This document shows positions 1 to 10,100 of a stretch of 64,000 nucleotides of DNA, one piece after another (positions within the stretch are counted from its first letter, which is position 1; each line of letters starts with the position of its first letter). Origin of the DNA: Opitutia bacterium ISCC 52 (GTDB lineage Bacteria > Verrucomicrobiota > Verrucomicrobiia > Opitutales > UBA2995); NCBI GenBank assembly GCA_014529675.2, contig CP076040.1, positions 2,995,894-3,059,893 on the forward strand, read 5' to 3'. Both the position numbers and the translations under genes were made by a program. The notes below the pieces were generated by a model that was given only the letters and a program-made list of their open reading frames with translations, did not search any database and was not told where the DNA came from.

Positions 1-1061
1 TTTTTCCAACCAACCTGGAGACCAACACCACCTATTTCTGGCGGGTAGACTCAGAGAACTCCACCGGAACAACCCTAGGAGATGTGTGGAGATTCAAGAC
101 CTCCACACCCGCATTTTTTGAACTCGCGACCCTTGTGACCCTCAACCTTGGATCTGGCGCCACTTCGGCGGCGGAAGGCGTTTCTTCGCATACAGCAATT
201 TCGGACAATATTCTGGTAGCAACCGGTGCCCATACAGTCGAATTACATATCACGGGATCCAGCGATGGTAGCGAAGCCAATATTCGTAAAGTTCCGTCAG
301 GAGTTGCAGCCAATGGACTGGTGGTTGTCGATGGGAACCTTAACGATCTCGGCGTCGGTGAAAGTCTTCACTTTGACTTGCAAGTCAAACGTGGTGAACA
401 GCCCGCGCACAGCGGCATGTTTCAGATGCTCGATTTCAGCTACAAAGGCAGAACAAACAACGATCAACGTGACTACACGATTACCGATAGTTCAGGGACG
501 GTACTGGTAGAAGAAACTAATTTCGACCCAATCAATTACGATCCCACAACGCCAAGGCTTCCATTCTCTCCCGGCGAAGGACTTGATTTCAGTTGGAACC
601 GCACCGGTGCTGGCGGAGCGATCCTCTCCATAGAGACAATCACTCTTCTCATTACCGAGGTCTTTGACGAAGAACCCACTTTCACGGCTCAAGGAACACC
701 GCACAGCTACCTAGAGCTATACTATAGCGGACTGGACGCGGACGAAGATTACGCAATAGCAGAACTTTCCGACTCGGATGGAGATGGACTCCGCGTATGG
801 GAAGAGTACCAGTTCGGGACTAACCCGCTAGATGGCACTTCAGTCACACGGATCATCCGTACCGATCTAACGGATACCAATCAGCTCAAACTGCACTGGA
901 AATCCAAACTGGGCAAATCCTACAGCATCTACCGAAATAGTTCTTTGGACGAAAACGGCTGGCATCTTATTGATTCAGGAATCGAGTCAACACCCCCCGA
1001 GAACGAGAGAGTCATTACCCTCAGCGAACGCCCTCGGTTCATAAGAATCTCTTCGGAATAA
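1..1061 (+). CDS. Secreted multidomain protein, 5' end outside window
   Basis: The reading frame is open from base 3, and the start lies upstream of the window; 352 residues are visible. The first ~30 residues (TTYFWRVDSEN, GDVWRFKT) read like the end of a fibronectin type III-like domain. A beta-rich segment of ~200 residues follows that I do not recognise. Near the C-terminus is the calcium-loop-like motif SDSDGDGL...EYQFGTNPLDG, then a ~70-residue tail (GKSYSIYRNSSL) of a kind often found at the end of secreted Verrucomicrobia proteins. It is probably extracellular and may belong to the polysaccharide locus downstream. It converges on the symporter gene with only 17 bases between the stops. 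Catalytic function cannot be judged without the N-terminus. Confidence 0.7.
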   Translation, partial: FPTNLETNTTYFWRVDSENSTGTTLGDVWRFKTSTPAFFELATLVTLNLGSGATSAAEGVSSHTAISDNILVATGAHTVELHITGSSDGSEANIRKVPSGVAANGLVVVDGNLNDLGVGESLHFDLQVKRGEQPAHSGMFQMLDFSYKGRTNNDQRDYTITDSSGTVLVEETNFDPINYDPTTPRLPFSPGEGLDFSWNRTGAGGAILSIETITLLITEVFDEEPTFTAQGTPHSYLELYYSGLDADEDYAIAELSDSDGDGLRVWEEYQFGTNPLDGTSVTRIIRTDLTDTNQLKLHWKSKLGKSYSIYRNSSLDENGWHLIDSGIESTPPENERVITLSERPRFIRISSE

Positions 1062-1078
1062 GTAGACCACATATTGAA

Positions 1079-2842
1079 CTAGCTCGCAGTTTTATTCGTT
1101 CCCATTCGGCGCAGAAAATAGCCGATGCCGCCGATCACCAAGCCACAAAAGAGGAAGCTGATTCGACCCGACATACTGTTTGGAATAATAACTCCAAGTA
1201 GTCCGATAAAGATTCCGTAGATCAGGCAAAGTATGCCCATGGCTTTACCCTGGTTATTGTCGCTGTCTTTCCCACCTTCACCATCGTGGTCTACAGGACG
1301 GTTCTGATTTCTGAAAAACTCCTCCACATGTTCCTCGGGTTGGTAGTTATTCAAACGGCCAATCCAGACAGTAATAAAAAACCAGATGCTACAAATGACT
1401 ATGTTTCCGAGACCGGAGAAGAAATATAGGAAGTCGGACTTTTCACGACCTGCAAGTTCTCCTAATCCAAACCAACCATACTGTTCAACAAGCTTGGAAA
1501 ATATCGAGAAGGCAAAACCGACCAATACGGTACTCCAAGCTGACCAACGCGGTGCTCCCTTTATAAACAGTCCCCATACCAGCGGCATAGCAATCGGTAT
1601 GGCGATCATCGAACCGAATACAGTCATGATCTCGAACAAATCCCAGTCTTTGAGATTCAGCCAAAGTAAACCCGCCAAAATAATGAGAACCCCAAAAACA
1701 GCGGACATGATTTTGCCGACCAGGAGAAGCTCCTTATCCCCTGCATTTTTGCGCAAGATTGGTTTGTAGAAATTACTAACAATGATCCCAGCATTTACAT
1801 TCAATCCGCTGTCCATGGAAGACATGGTAGCAGCAAATAAACTACAGACAAGTAGCCCAATCATTCCAACCGGAAGCACTTCCATACCCATGTAAACAAA
1901 GGCACCCTCGGCTGGGTTCGCTAAGTCCGGAAATACAGAACCCATGTCCGGTTGAAGAACACGCGCAGCCATAGGCGGGATAAACCAGATGACGGGACCG
2001 ACAAACATTAGAAAACAGGCCATCAAACTCGCCTTCTTCGCCTGTTTATCATCCTTCACACACAGGTAACGGTAAGAATCAAACATGTTGTTGAGCTTAA
2101 ATGCCTGCACCACAAACGCCGTGAATATCCAAATATACACAAAGCGAGAATTCTCCGCCAAACTAAAAGAGAAATGATGATCAGGAACTTTATCGATCAA
2201 CCCGCTAAAACCACCGATGGCTGGATGCGACAGCGCTAGAACGCAAGTGACGATACTGATACACATAAGCAGTAACACTTGAATAAAATCCGAAGCGATT
2301 ACGGCCCAAGCTCCTCCTGCCACAGACATCACTAATACTGAAATGCCAACGACCCAAACGGTAATTACGGGATCGATCTTGAAAATACTGGAAACGACAA
2401 TAGCCAGTCCGTTCAACCAGATGCCCCCATACAAAACGCGAGAAGGTATCTGCGTCCATGTAAACAATTGTTCATTCAGAGCCCCAAACCGCTTCAAGAC
2501 AGAATCGATGGGCGTTACCACACGCATTCTCCTAAACCGATAGCTGGTCACCAAGTAGTTTAGGAAGTACCCGACGGCATTGCCAAAAAAGATCATCGAT
2601 ACCAGTGCGCCGTCCGTGTAGGCCTTGCCTGCCGCGCCCGTGAAAGTCCAGGCGCTAAACTGCGTCATGAATGCAGATGCACCGACCATCCACCAGAGCA
2701 TGCTTCCACCACCGCGAAAGTAATCACTCGAGTCGCTACTGAAACTTTTGTAGACGAATCCGATGGCGAACATAAACACCACGTAGAAGGCCAAAACGGC
2801 CAAATCCCACATGGTCAGGTTAGTTCCAAATACAGTATCCAT
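1079..2842 (-). CDS. Sodium:solute symporter (SSS family)
   Basis: This 587-residue protein is almost entirely hydrophobic, with about 13-14 predicted membrane segments. It starts with a typical SSS first helix (WDLAVLAFYVVFMFAIGF) and contains the family-like stretch SSMDSGLNVNAGI. A hydrophilic loop near residue 520 is rich in D, G and N. SSS transporters couple sodium to uptake of sugars, uronates and other solutes at the inner membrane; in marine alginate degraders SSS proteins carry unsaturated uronate products. It is the last gene after a GntR regulator and an unknown protein on the same strand, so uptake of the locus end product is the likely role. The substrate is inferred from neighbours, not from sequence. 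Confidence 0.9.
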   Translation of the reverse strand: MDTVFGTNLTMWDLAVLAFYVVFMFAIGFVYKSFSSDSSDYFRGGGSMLWWMVGASAFMTQFSAWTFTGAAGKAYTDGALVSMIFFGNAVGYFLNYLVTSYRFRRMRVVTPIDSVLKRFGALNEQLFTWTQIPSRVLYGGIWLNGLAIVVSSIFKIDPVITVWVVGISVLVMSVAGGAWAVIASDFIQVLLLMCISIVTCVLALSHPAIGGFSGLIDKVPDHHFSFSLAENSRFVYIWIFTAFVVQAFKLNNMFDSYRYLCVKDDKQAKKASLMACFLMFVGPVIWFIPPMAARVLQPDMGSVFPDLANPAEGAFVYMGMEVLPVGMIGLLVCSLFAATMSSMDSGLNVNAGIIVSNFYKPILRKNAGDKELLLVGKIMSAVFGVLIILAGLLWLNLKDWDLFEIMTVFGSMIAIPIAMPLVWGLFIKGAPRWSAWSTVLVGFAFSIFSKLVEQYGWFGLGELAGREKSDFLYFFSGLGNIVICSIWFFITVWIGRLNNYQPEEHVEEFFRNQNRPVDHDGEGGKDSDNNQGKAMGILCLIYGIFIGLLGVIIPNSMSGRISFLFCGLVIGGIGYFLRRMGTNKTAS

Positions 2843-2907
2843 AGTTTGTAGTAATTAAGCAAATACAGGCATCCGACTGATGCCCAGTACTGGATGATAA
2901 AATCCGA

Positions 2908-4011
2908 TTATAAGCGATCAGGGATGGAGGTCCTCATTCGAGTTCGCACGAAGGGTCTATAGGCCCACTCTTCGGAACCAATCCACAATAAGGGGCGCGT
3001 AAGAACATGCGATTCAAAAGGTCTGCTATTGGACCGGCCTTCCAAGCCTTCAATCCAGCAATCAATGATATCGGGTTTGTCCATTTCCTCTCCCAGTAAA
3101 AGTAATAAGGAGGTATCTCTAAGTATTGTCTCGAATTTAGACTCTTTTCTGGGTTGAACCCAGGCACCTCTGGGAATGCTAGCCGAGCTGTGATCACACA
3201 GCTTGGATTGTAATTTGTTGAAAGTATTTGTCAGAAGTTGACCTTCACCCCCCTGGCCTTGGTCAATCCAATAACAAAGAGCAAAGTAAACCTCCAAACA
3301 ACTAATCGATTCTTCTCCTGCCAAATGAGCTAGATGACCCTTTTGAAATTGGTAACTGGCTTTATCAAAAGTTTCGTTTTCAGCCAAAAATAGGGAGATT
3401 AGGATTCTTTCAAGCAGACAGCCTAGCTGCTCCAGCAGGCTTAAGCTACCCACACTTTTTCTTTCTAAGGCTCTTAATCGCCTGCTTAGAGCATAAGATA
3501 ATTCCTTCGTTAGTTTACTGCCGAGTAACCCAAGTCCTTGAATCATTTCAAGACCCAGGATAACTTCAGCCATAAGACTGTGAGTTTCATGTTCTGTGGA
3601 AGATATCCCCTGAAGACTGAATGAGCCATTCAGCTCATCTATAGATAGAAGCCCATTAGCAATGATCTCCTGCCCCACCAACTGCTCGGCGAATTCTGCG
3701 AAAGGCTCATAATTTGAAATTACATAAGCCAAACTCATTTGCCCTAAAGAGTCCCTCACTTCCTTGATAGCATGAGTACGAGAACAACTGTCGGCGTGAC
3801 CACTCCTACTTCCTGCCATAGGATAAATATTTTGAACAGAGGACTTTCGATTAGCCTTCTCCATGTGATATGATAAGCTTTGCTCGACTCCTTCGCTAAA
3901 GAGTGAGCTCACATCTTCACTTATATCACGCTTAGTTAGTTGCTGAGAAGCACCAACAATCGCCCGAGGCAGCTCACGGTCCAGAAGTTGATAAAATGTA
4001 TAATGTTTCAT
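2908..4011 (-). CDS. Hypothetical protein of unknown family
   Basis: I do not recognise this 367-residue protein. It has no signal peptide or membrane segment. From residue ~85 on it looks largely helical, with leucine-rich stretches (LLEQLGCLLERILISLFL) and a cluster of S, H and C residues (SGHADSCSRTH) near residue 70. The helical layout could fit an alpha/alpha-barrel, but no catalytic motif is clear. It lies between the GntR regulator (22-base gap) and the SSS symporter (65-base gap) and is probably co-transcribed with them. The frame is open over its full length and codon use looks like that of its neighbours, so it is probably a real gene. Confidence 0.6.
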   Translation of the reverse strand: MKHYTFYQLLDRELPRAIVGASQQLTKRDISEDVSSLFSEGVEQSLSYHMEKANRKSSVQNIYPMAGSRSGHADSCSRTHAIKEVRDSLGQMSLAYVISNYEPFAEFAEQLVGQEIIANGLLSIDELNGSFSLQGISSTEHETHSLMAEVILGLEMIQGLGLLGSKLTKELSYALSRRLRALERKSVGSLSLLEQLGCLLERILISLFLAENETFDKASYQFQKGHLAHLAGEESISCLEVYFALCYWIDQGQGGEGQLLTNTFNKLQSKLCDHSSASIPRGAWVQPRKESKFETILRDTSLLLLLGEEMDKPDIIDCWIEGLEGRSNSRPFESHVLTRPLLWIGSEEWAYRPFVRTRMRTSIPDRL

Positions 4012-4033
4012 AGGGTATGGGACGAAATGGACA

Positions 4034-5110
4034 TCAAGTTGAGTGTCTTGAGATAAGTCTTACACGGCTATCGCCAGGATTGGTAACTTCACCTGATTGA
4101 GATTGGTTCAACAGAGCATCCAAACACCTGCGACCGTCTTCAAAGAGTGGAATGGATATAGAAGATATATTTGGGTACACCATGTTACAAAACGGATAAT
4201 CATTAATCCCCAATATAGCCAATTCGTCGGGTATTCCAATTCCGGCACGCAGCGCAGCATTGTGAAACAGCAGTGCGAATCTATCATCCACACAGAAAAT
4301 GGATCTTGCTTGTCCTTTAATCTGCTGGACATAACTGAAAGCTTCCACATGCAAGGTCGCATCGTACAGATTACTGGCATCAGATAATTCTATAACTTCA
4401 GGATGAAGCTCATGCTCTTCCATCCATTCTCGATAAAGGCGTACCCGATTTTCAAAGACTCGAATATGAGGATTAAATACGAAGGCTATATTATCTCCGT
4501 ATAGTTCCCTTAGATGCCTTAACCCAATATCAATTATTTTGGCCTCAGGATAGAAGCAAGAAGGTCTTCCTTCGACTTGATCGCGAATGGAATCAGAGCC
4601 ATAGAACACATAAGGGATGCCTTCATCTTCAAGATACTGGTAAGTCGACCTAACAACCCCGTAATCCCTAAAGAATAATACACCCTTTGCGTTTGGGTAG
4701 TAGTGTTTTAGATCAGCAGCAATTTCAGTAAAGTTTTGCGAGTTCATCGGAACGGGCATCAAGGGCTGCGCATAGGCTGCTGAGTCGCCGATCAGACTCT
4801 GGGCAAAACTCACGATTCCGAATTCGCGCGAAGGCAACGACTCTTGGAACCGACCCACAATCAATACCTGATGCCGGACGGTTGGAGGAGAAATAAAGGT
4901 TCCCTTGCCATGCTCACGGTAAATCCTCCCATCCTGAATGAGCTCCTTAAGCGCCATACGAATCGTAGGAACACTGACGCGAAACCGCTCTTTCAGCTCA
5001 CTTTCGGAGTAAAAACGCGCATGAGGCTCCATACGGCGCTCCTCCATTTCGGACACCAAAATACGCATGATCTGCTTATATTTCGGAGCATCTGACAGGG
5101 TAACTTTCAT
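4034..5110 (-). CDS. GntR-family regulator with LacI-type effector domain
   Basis: The 358-residue protein has an N-terminal winged helix (residues ~15-75: ESELKERFRVSVPTIRMAL, then the GKGTFI wing) and a C-terminal periplasmic-binding-protein-like domain (residues ~90-350), the AraR-type layout. A longer frame starting with GTG at 5158 exists, but its first 16 codons would run through a promoter and an 18-bp palindrome, so ATG at 5110 is chosen. It probably senses a sugar or uronate derivative and controls its own unit plus the transporter downstream. The palindrome upstream suggests autoregulation. No strong Shine-Dalgarno is visible. Confidence 0.9.
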   Translation of the reverse strand: MKVTLSDAPKYKQIMRILVSEMEERRMEPHARFYSESELKERFRVSVPTIRMALKELIQDGRIYREHGKGTFISPPTVRHQVLIVGRFQESLPSREFGIVSFAQSLIGDSAAYAQPLMPVPMNSQNFTEIAADLKHYYPNAKGVLFFRDYGVVRSTYQYLEDEGIPYVFYGSDSIRDQVEGRPSCFYPEAKIIDIGLRHLRELYGDNIAFVFNPHIRVFENRVRLYREWMEEHELHPEVIELSDASNLYDATLHVEAFSYVQQIKGQARSIFCVDDRFALLFHNAALRAGIGIPDELAILGINDYPFCNMVYPNISSISIPLFEDGRRCLDALLNQSQSGEVTNPGDSRVRLISRHST

Positions 5111-5123
5111 TGAGAAAGGGCAC

Positions 5124-5151
5124 ACATTAACTCCTATATAGGAGTTGTCAA
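5124..5151 (-). promoter_or_regulatory. Promoter with embedded 18-bp operator palindrome
   Basis: Read on the minus strand, a perfect -35 box TTGACA (5151-5146) is followed by a 16-base spacer and a -10-like TAATGT (5129-5124). The spacer and its edges contain the perfect inverted repeat AACTCCTATATAGGAGTT (5129-5146). A repressor bound there would block both promoter boxes. The adjacent gene is a GntR-type regulator, so this is very likely its autoregulatory operator. The start codon follows at 5110. Confidence 0.75.
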
Positions 5152-5202
5152 TTAACACCGGTAAATTATTTCTCTAACAACTAACCTTCAAGAAGATAGA
5201 GA

Positions 5203-6300
5203 TTATTCGTACTCGAAAATCATGCCTAAAATAGAGTCCGGATCCTGGGTTATTTGCTTGGTTTCCTCCTCGAGCTGACCAAATGGCACGCGATGAGTTG
5301 TGAGTTTCTCCACAGCAATTTTTCCTTCGGCTACTAAACGCAAACAAAGCTCCAAGTTACTCTTGGTGTCCCAGCGCACGAAAACGTCATCATGGTTTCT
5401 CCCTCGCTCCCAGGCCTTATCATGATAACCAGCACCTGTTCTTGATGAACGGCGCACATCCATATTCGTGAGCGATCGGGTAAAAGGAAACTCTGCCCCG
5501 CCAACAATAACCATCGTTCCCATAGCATGGCCATCCCCCGTCACCTTCATGCACTTCTCCAATGCATGGGCTGGTCTGGTAGCATCTCCACCCAACGCAA
5601 CCACACTGATATCCAGTCCACGACCGCGGGTAAACGCCTTCGTTCTCTCAATTTCATCTTCGACAAGGACTTGAGCTGTCTCGTCGATTCCCAAATCCTT
5701 GGCCAACTGCAATCGACTATCGATCGTATCCCAACCTATAGCATAGCAACCAGCGATCTGAAATAAGCGTGCGGTCAAAAAACCCACAATGCCCATACCG
5801 GCCACTGCTACATATTCACCCATCTTCGGATCTCCCCGGCGTAAGGCCTGCATTCCGGTCGCAAGCAACATGCCATAGGCGCCCTGCTCATAGCTGGCTT
5901 CCTCAGGTAGTGATACGACCAGATTCTGAGGAACGACAGAGTAATCCGAATGCTGGGCATACCCTGCTCCAATCGAAGCTACTCGATCGCCCTCCTTCAA
6001 TCCATGCACCTCTGCACCTACAGCTCCAACTATGCCCGCATTAGCATAGCCGAACGGTTTCGGCTTTAATGACTCATCAGGATTCAGTTGAAGTTCACGA
6101 AGCCCTCTCCAACCACCTGCAGCTTTGCTTCCACGGGAAACGGGTCCCTTGAGTTCCGTCCCCGGACTAACCAGTGAGGCCTTGGCCTTGATTAACACCA
6201 TGCCCGGACCGAGTTCTGGCATGTCGCTTTCCATCCGACGGAAACTACCATCGCCATGAAGAGTTAATACGGTCCTACTAGTAGGGATTTTTGTACTCAT
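5203..6300 (-). CDS. Medium-chain (zinc-type) alcohol dehydrogenase-like oxidoreductase
   Basis: The protein has 365 residues: an N-terminal GroES-like domain (residues ~1-150) and a Rossmann domain with VAVAGMGIVGFLTARLF around residue 165. The N-terminal domain has the VSPGTEL motif, seen in the MDR subgroup that often lacks the catalytic zinc site; the usual GHE zinc ligand region reads GYANAG here. Members act on sugar or polyol alcohols with NAD(P). It lies 26 bases downstream of a TIM-barrel isomerase and 92 bases upstream of the GntR start, in the same block as the PL6 lyase, so oxidation or reduction of a lyase-derived sugar acid is plausible. The exact substrate is unknown. Confidence 0.85.
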   Translation of the reverse strand: MSTKIPTSRTVLTLHGDGSFRRMESDMPELGPGMVLIKAKASLVSPGTELKGPVSRGSKAAGGWRGLRELQLNPDESLKPKPFGYANAGIVGAVGAEVHGLKEGDRVASIGAGYAQHSDYSVVPQNLVVSLPEEASYEQGAYGMLLATGMQALRRGDPKMGEYVAVAGMGIVGFLTARLFQIAGCYAIGWDTIDSRLQLAKDLGIDETAQVLVEDEIERTKAFTRGRGLDISVVALGGDATRPAHALEKCMKVTGDGHAMGTMVIVGGAEFPFTRSLTNMDVRRSSRTGAGYHDKAWERGRNHDDVFVRWDTKSNLELCLRLVAEGKIAVEKLTTHRVPFGQLEEETKQITQDPDSILGMIFEYE

Positions 6301-6326
6301 AATTTTGATACGGCTATAGTTTCCGT

Positions 6327-7157
6327 TTAGTAATGTTGATCGATCAACTCCTTTAAGAATTTCAAATCGTCTTTTAGATGTAGAATGACGTCATTCCCAG
6401 ACAGTCCTTTCCTCGCCTCATCTTTGTACTCACAGGTAATGCAAATCGGCAATGAGTAAGAACGGCGCCCAAGCTCAGCGATTGCTTTATTCCAGGAGGT
6501 ATACCCTTCCCTACCAGGAACCCAGGTACGGTTCCAAATAGTCGCTCCAAAATCATCTTTCCCATCGGGGTAACGGATAGCATTCTTCAAATTGACGAGC
6601 GAAAGGCGAGACCAGGCAATATCGATGGCGATTTCCTCAACCTCGCCATCCAATCCCGTATGCCCCAGGTCCAGCACGGCAGTCACTTCCTCATTGGGAA
6701 GCCCCTCGATGGCATGCATCATTCCAATAGAGCTGGTAACAAACTCATCGCAGTGGTTTTGCAGACCAATGGTTGTTGCTGACCCAGCAAGAGCTTCTCC
6801 CAGTTCCAAACAAAGTGTACGAAATTCTTCAACGTGCTCTTGGTAAGATTTTTCAGGCGTAATCTTAAGCATGGTTCTCAGAACAGGAACTCCGGCCTGG
6901 GCGCAGGCTCGAGCTGTTTTTACATCCATGTCTCCAGCCACGCTGTAGATAGTCAACCCACAAGCTTTGAAAACATCAACGGCATGACCCAAGGTTTCCT
7001 CAATCGTATCCGGCTCAACCTGGAACCCCGGACGAACCGGTAATTCTATACCATCAAATCCCAGCTCAGCGATCAGGTCTGCCAGTGCCGAAATTTCTAA
7101 ATCTTTCCAAGGCTTCGTAAATACCGTAATCGGTGGAGTGTCGTTAGCTTGGGTCAT
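6327..7157 (-). CDS. Sugar phosphate isomerase/epimerase-like TIM barrel
   Basis: This 276-residue protein has the AP-endonuclease-2/xylose isomerase-like layout: a DGIELPVRPG strand near residue 40, an acidic metal-ligand region (AVLDLGHTG) near residue 165, and a final CITCEYKDE strand near residue 245. There is no signal peptide, so it is cytoplasmic. Proteins of this family isomerise or epimerise sugars and sugar acids using a divalent metal. It lies between the PL6-cytochrome gene (22-base gap) and the dehydrogenase gene (26-base gap), so it is in the same probable operon. The substrate cannot be assigned from sequence alone. Confidence 0.85.
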   Translation of the reverse strand: MTQANDTPPITVFTKPWKDLEISALADLIAELGFDGIELPVRPGFQVEPDTIEETLGHAVDVFKACGLTIYSVAGDMDVKTARACAQAGVPVLRTMLKITPEKSYQEHVEEFRTLCLELGEALAGSATTIGLQNHCDEFVTSSIGMMHAIEGLPNEEVTAVLDLGHTGLDGEVEEIAIDIAWSRLSLVNLKNAIRYPDGKDDFGATIWNRTWVPGREGYTSWNKAIAELGRRSYSLPICITCEYKDEARKGLSGNDVILHLKDDLKFLKELIDQHY

Positions 7158-7179
7158 AAATAGTTTTGGTCATTCTCGA

Positions 7180-10100
7180 TTATCGCTCTTCACCTAGAAC
7201 CCTATAAAATTGGCTCGCTCCGGACCCTGAAGCCACATCGAGTAATACATCGAGGGTATCCTTCCCTCCCGGGACGGTGAGCATTTGTCCGTGCTCACCA
7301 GCTAAAGGACGCCAATTCTCTAAGTTTTCACTGGTCTCAATCCAGTAATTTGCAAAAGGCCCACCAGGGACTTTCAAATTCAAGACACCATTTGCGTGCG
7401 CCAAGTGCACTCGACCCGTTTCATTTCCGGACAGAGGATTGGTTCGATTAATAAATTCGACCTCATTGGTATTCCCATCCAAATCCGGGTCATCATCCCT
7501 GCCTCCAATCGAATCCTTCAGTTCACCAAATTGCGTCTCCTGCCATTCGTCGTAGCTCAGATATACAGCGAGTCCTTCTTCAATCCAACGCCGGATCAAC
7601 TCAGTTCCTTCGGGATCAATTTCACTGGAGCCCAGCGGAGGCATCCGTGTCTCCCCTACTTCTGCAAGCATCCGCAGTAGTAATACTGAATTGTCTGCGT
7701 CGCCTCGTGTCACCAAATCCTTTTCCGGATCCGAGGAGGTACCATCGATCAATCGCGTCCGGCCCAAGATTCGCTTAGGCCGGATATCAAAAGGATCCGT
7801 TTCGGTTCCACCCGCTTGATGGCAATTCACGCAATTGGCCGCCAAATAAGAGCGCGCCTTGAAATCAATACTCGCATTGGGATCATCCAATTTGGCAAAG
7901 CGAGGCATGGTGCGTGCATCTTCAACTTCTTCTTCGAAGAACTGGTGCTTACTCAAGTATTCCAAATAATTCACTTCCTCACCACCCACGTTGACCGAGT
8001 GGTTTAATTGATAAGTGTTGAAGCTGAGTGCAAAGCCCCCGCTTATAGTGTGACAAGCCAGACAATCCGCTCGGCTAGGAATCGACCAAGTCTGAGTCTT
8101 CTGCTCTCCCCCATCGGTAATACTCAAATCGAATGATACTCCATCTTCACCAACCAAGGTGGCTTCTGTCCCAGCTTCGTTCCAACGATAAGCGACTCCA
8201 TAGGTACTGAATTCCGTTTTCACCAAGAAGCGCGTTTCAAGTCGTATAGCTGTGTCAGGATTACCACGCTCCAACTCAATATCAAAGTGCTTTACCCACA
8301 CTGAACCCTTAGGAAACGTCCAGTTTTCTGTATCAGAGAATCCCATATTTGAACCCATTGGAATATAAAACCAACGGCTCTTCTTCGCATAGTCTGACCA
8401 AAAACTGATGGCGGGTTCATAAGACCAAATACCGCCCTCGGGTTGTAGGGACTGCAAATCCTGGAAAGCACCCGTTTCACTCAACAAATTCGGCCACCCA
8501 TCCACGGCGAACGGTACATTCAGAGTGTAGTTTAGGGGTCGTCGTCCCGGGGCATAACTCGGACCCACATCACCTGCTTCGAGTGGACCATTTGTAAACG
8601 CAGCTGCCTCTGAATACTCATCAGCCCCTGTGTCGGAAATACCTTCGCGTATTTGTCCATCAATATCCAGTAGAACATCAGCCACTACATTTGAAGACGC
8701 ATTCACCGCGGGACTATTTTCAGAAAGCCTTTGGATCCCTGCATCCGGATCGAACATGAACTCTGGATTAAGAATCGTGAAACCTTCGGTCACCTCTCCG
8801 CCCATAGGCCTACCAAAAATCAGGTTTCCTGCCCAAGTTTGAGCCGTTGGGTTTTCACCTGAAATAAAGCTGCCGCTGGTTTTCGATCCAGCATGTAAGA
8901 TGTTGTTAGCTACTGTGATTCCCGTAGGCACAATCGTTCGGTCGCGAGAGCCAAACCCTCTTCCCACACTGATGAGTGGCCCCGAGTTATTATAAAAAGT
9001 GTTGAAAGCAACCACAGCGTTGTGGGCAGCATCATACTCGTTCAACTTGGCGCCAGGCACACCGGCGTAGAGTGTAATTACTGCATCATCTCGGGCTGTA
9101 GTACTCTCAAAATAATTATTTATGACGCGGTGATCCTCACCAATGACCCGGACCCCACCGGATTCCGCCTGAAAGTTGCCAATAAAATAATTCCCCTCAA
9201 CCACACAGCGGTGACCATGACGCAGGGTGAGGGTGCCTCGACACTCCAGGAATGTGTTATAGCGATAGATATTCTCACCTGACTTGTTAGAAATAATTTC
9301 AATCTCTCCATCCACCTCGGAGAAAAGGTTATACTCTACGGTAGTACGAGAGTTCGAGAGAGACGTATCACTCGTCCCGATACGGATCGTTTCCCAACCA
9401 TTTTGACCACCACTATCTATACGATTGGCAAAATGATTGTGATCAATTCGGTGATAATCCGGTTCTCCGTCTAACCAGGCAACCAAAGTGACTCCTTCCA
9501 CATTATGGCCCGAAAAGTAACAATGATCCACCCGGTTGCGCATCCCTCTAAGAGAAACCCACATCGTCTTGGCACCGTCCTCAGGAACGTAGTCGATAAT
9601 GGATACATTCGTCACCCTACAGTCGACCGCATCTTCTCCTCCGGATCTGAACTGAATAATTTCATCGTCGTTTCCAGAATAAGGTCCGGCAAATATCAAT
9701 CCTTCCAATATCAGCCAGCTCCCCCCCATCTGCACTCGGGATTCTTCGGTAAGAATGACCTCCCCTGGTGCTTCAGCCTTGAGCGTTATGGGTGCATTCT
9801 CAAGGCCGTGGCCCTCCAATCGAATCACCAAATCTGAATAGATACCGTTTGGAATTACCAGCGTATCGCCAGGCAGGGCTGTTTCCAGAGCATCCTCGAC
9901 TTCGTTGGAAGTGGTCACATTCGTTGTGATTCCATCCCTTACATCCACAGCAAAGCTGTCACTGTCTACCTCTCCTTCATTATTGGAAACTCGAACCCAA
10001 AAACTGATATCCACCGTTAAAGGACTGCTCACATAGGAAGTATCGGTAGCACCTGCTATGGGTTTTGAAACATCCCCCGCATTGCCCTCATACCACTGGA

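Noticed and set aside
4034-5158. Longer start (GTG at 5158) for the GntR regulator
   Set aside because: Its extra codons run through the promoter and the operator palindrome.
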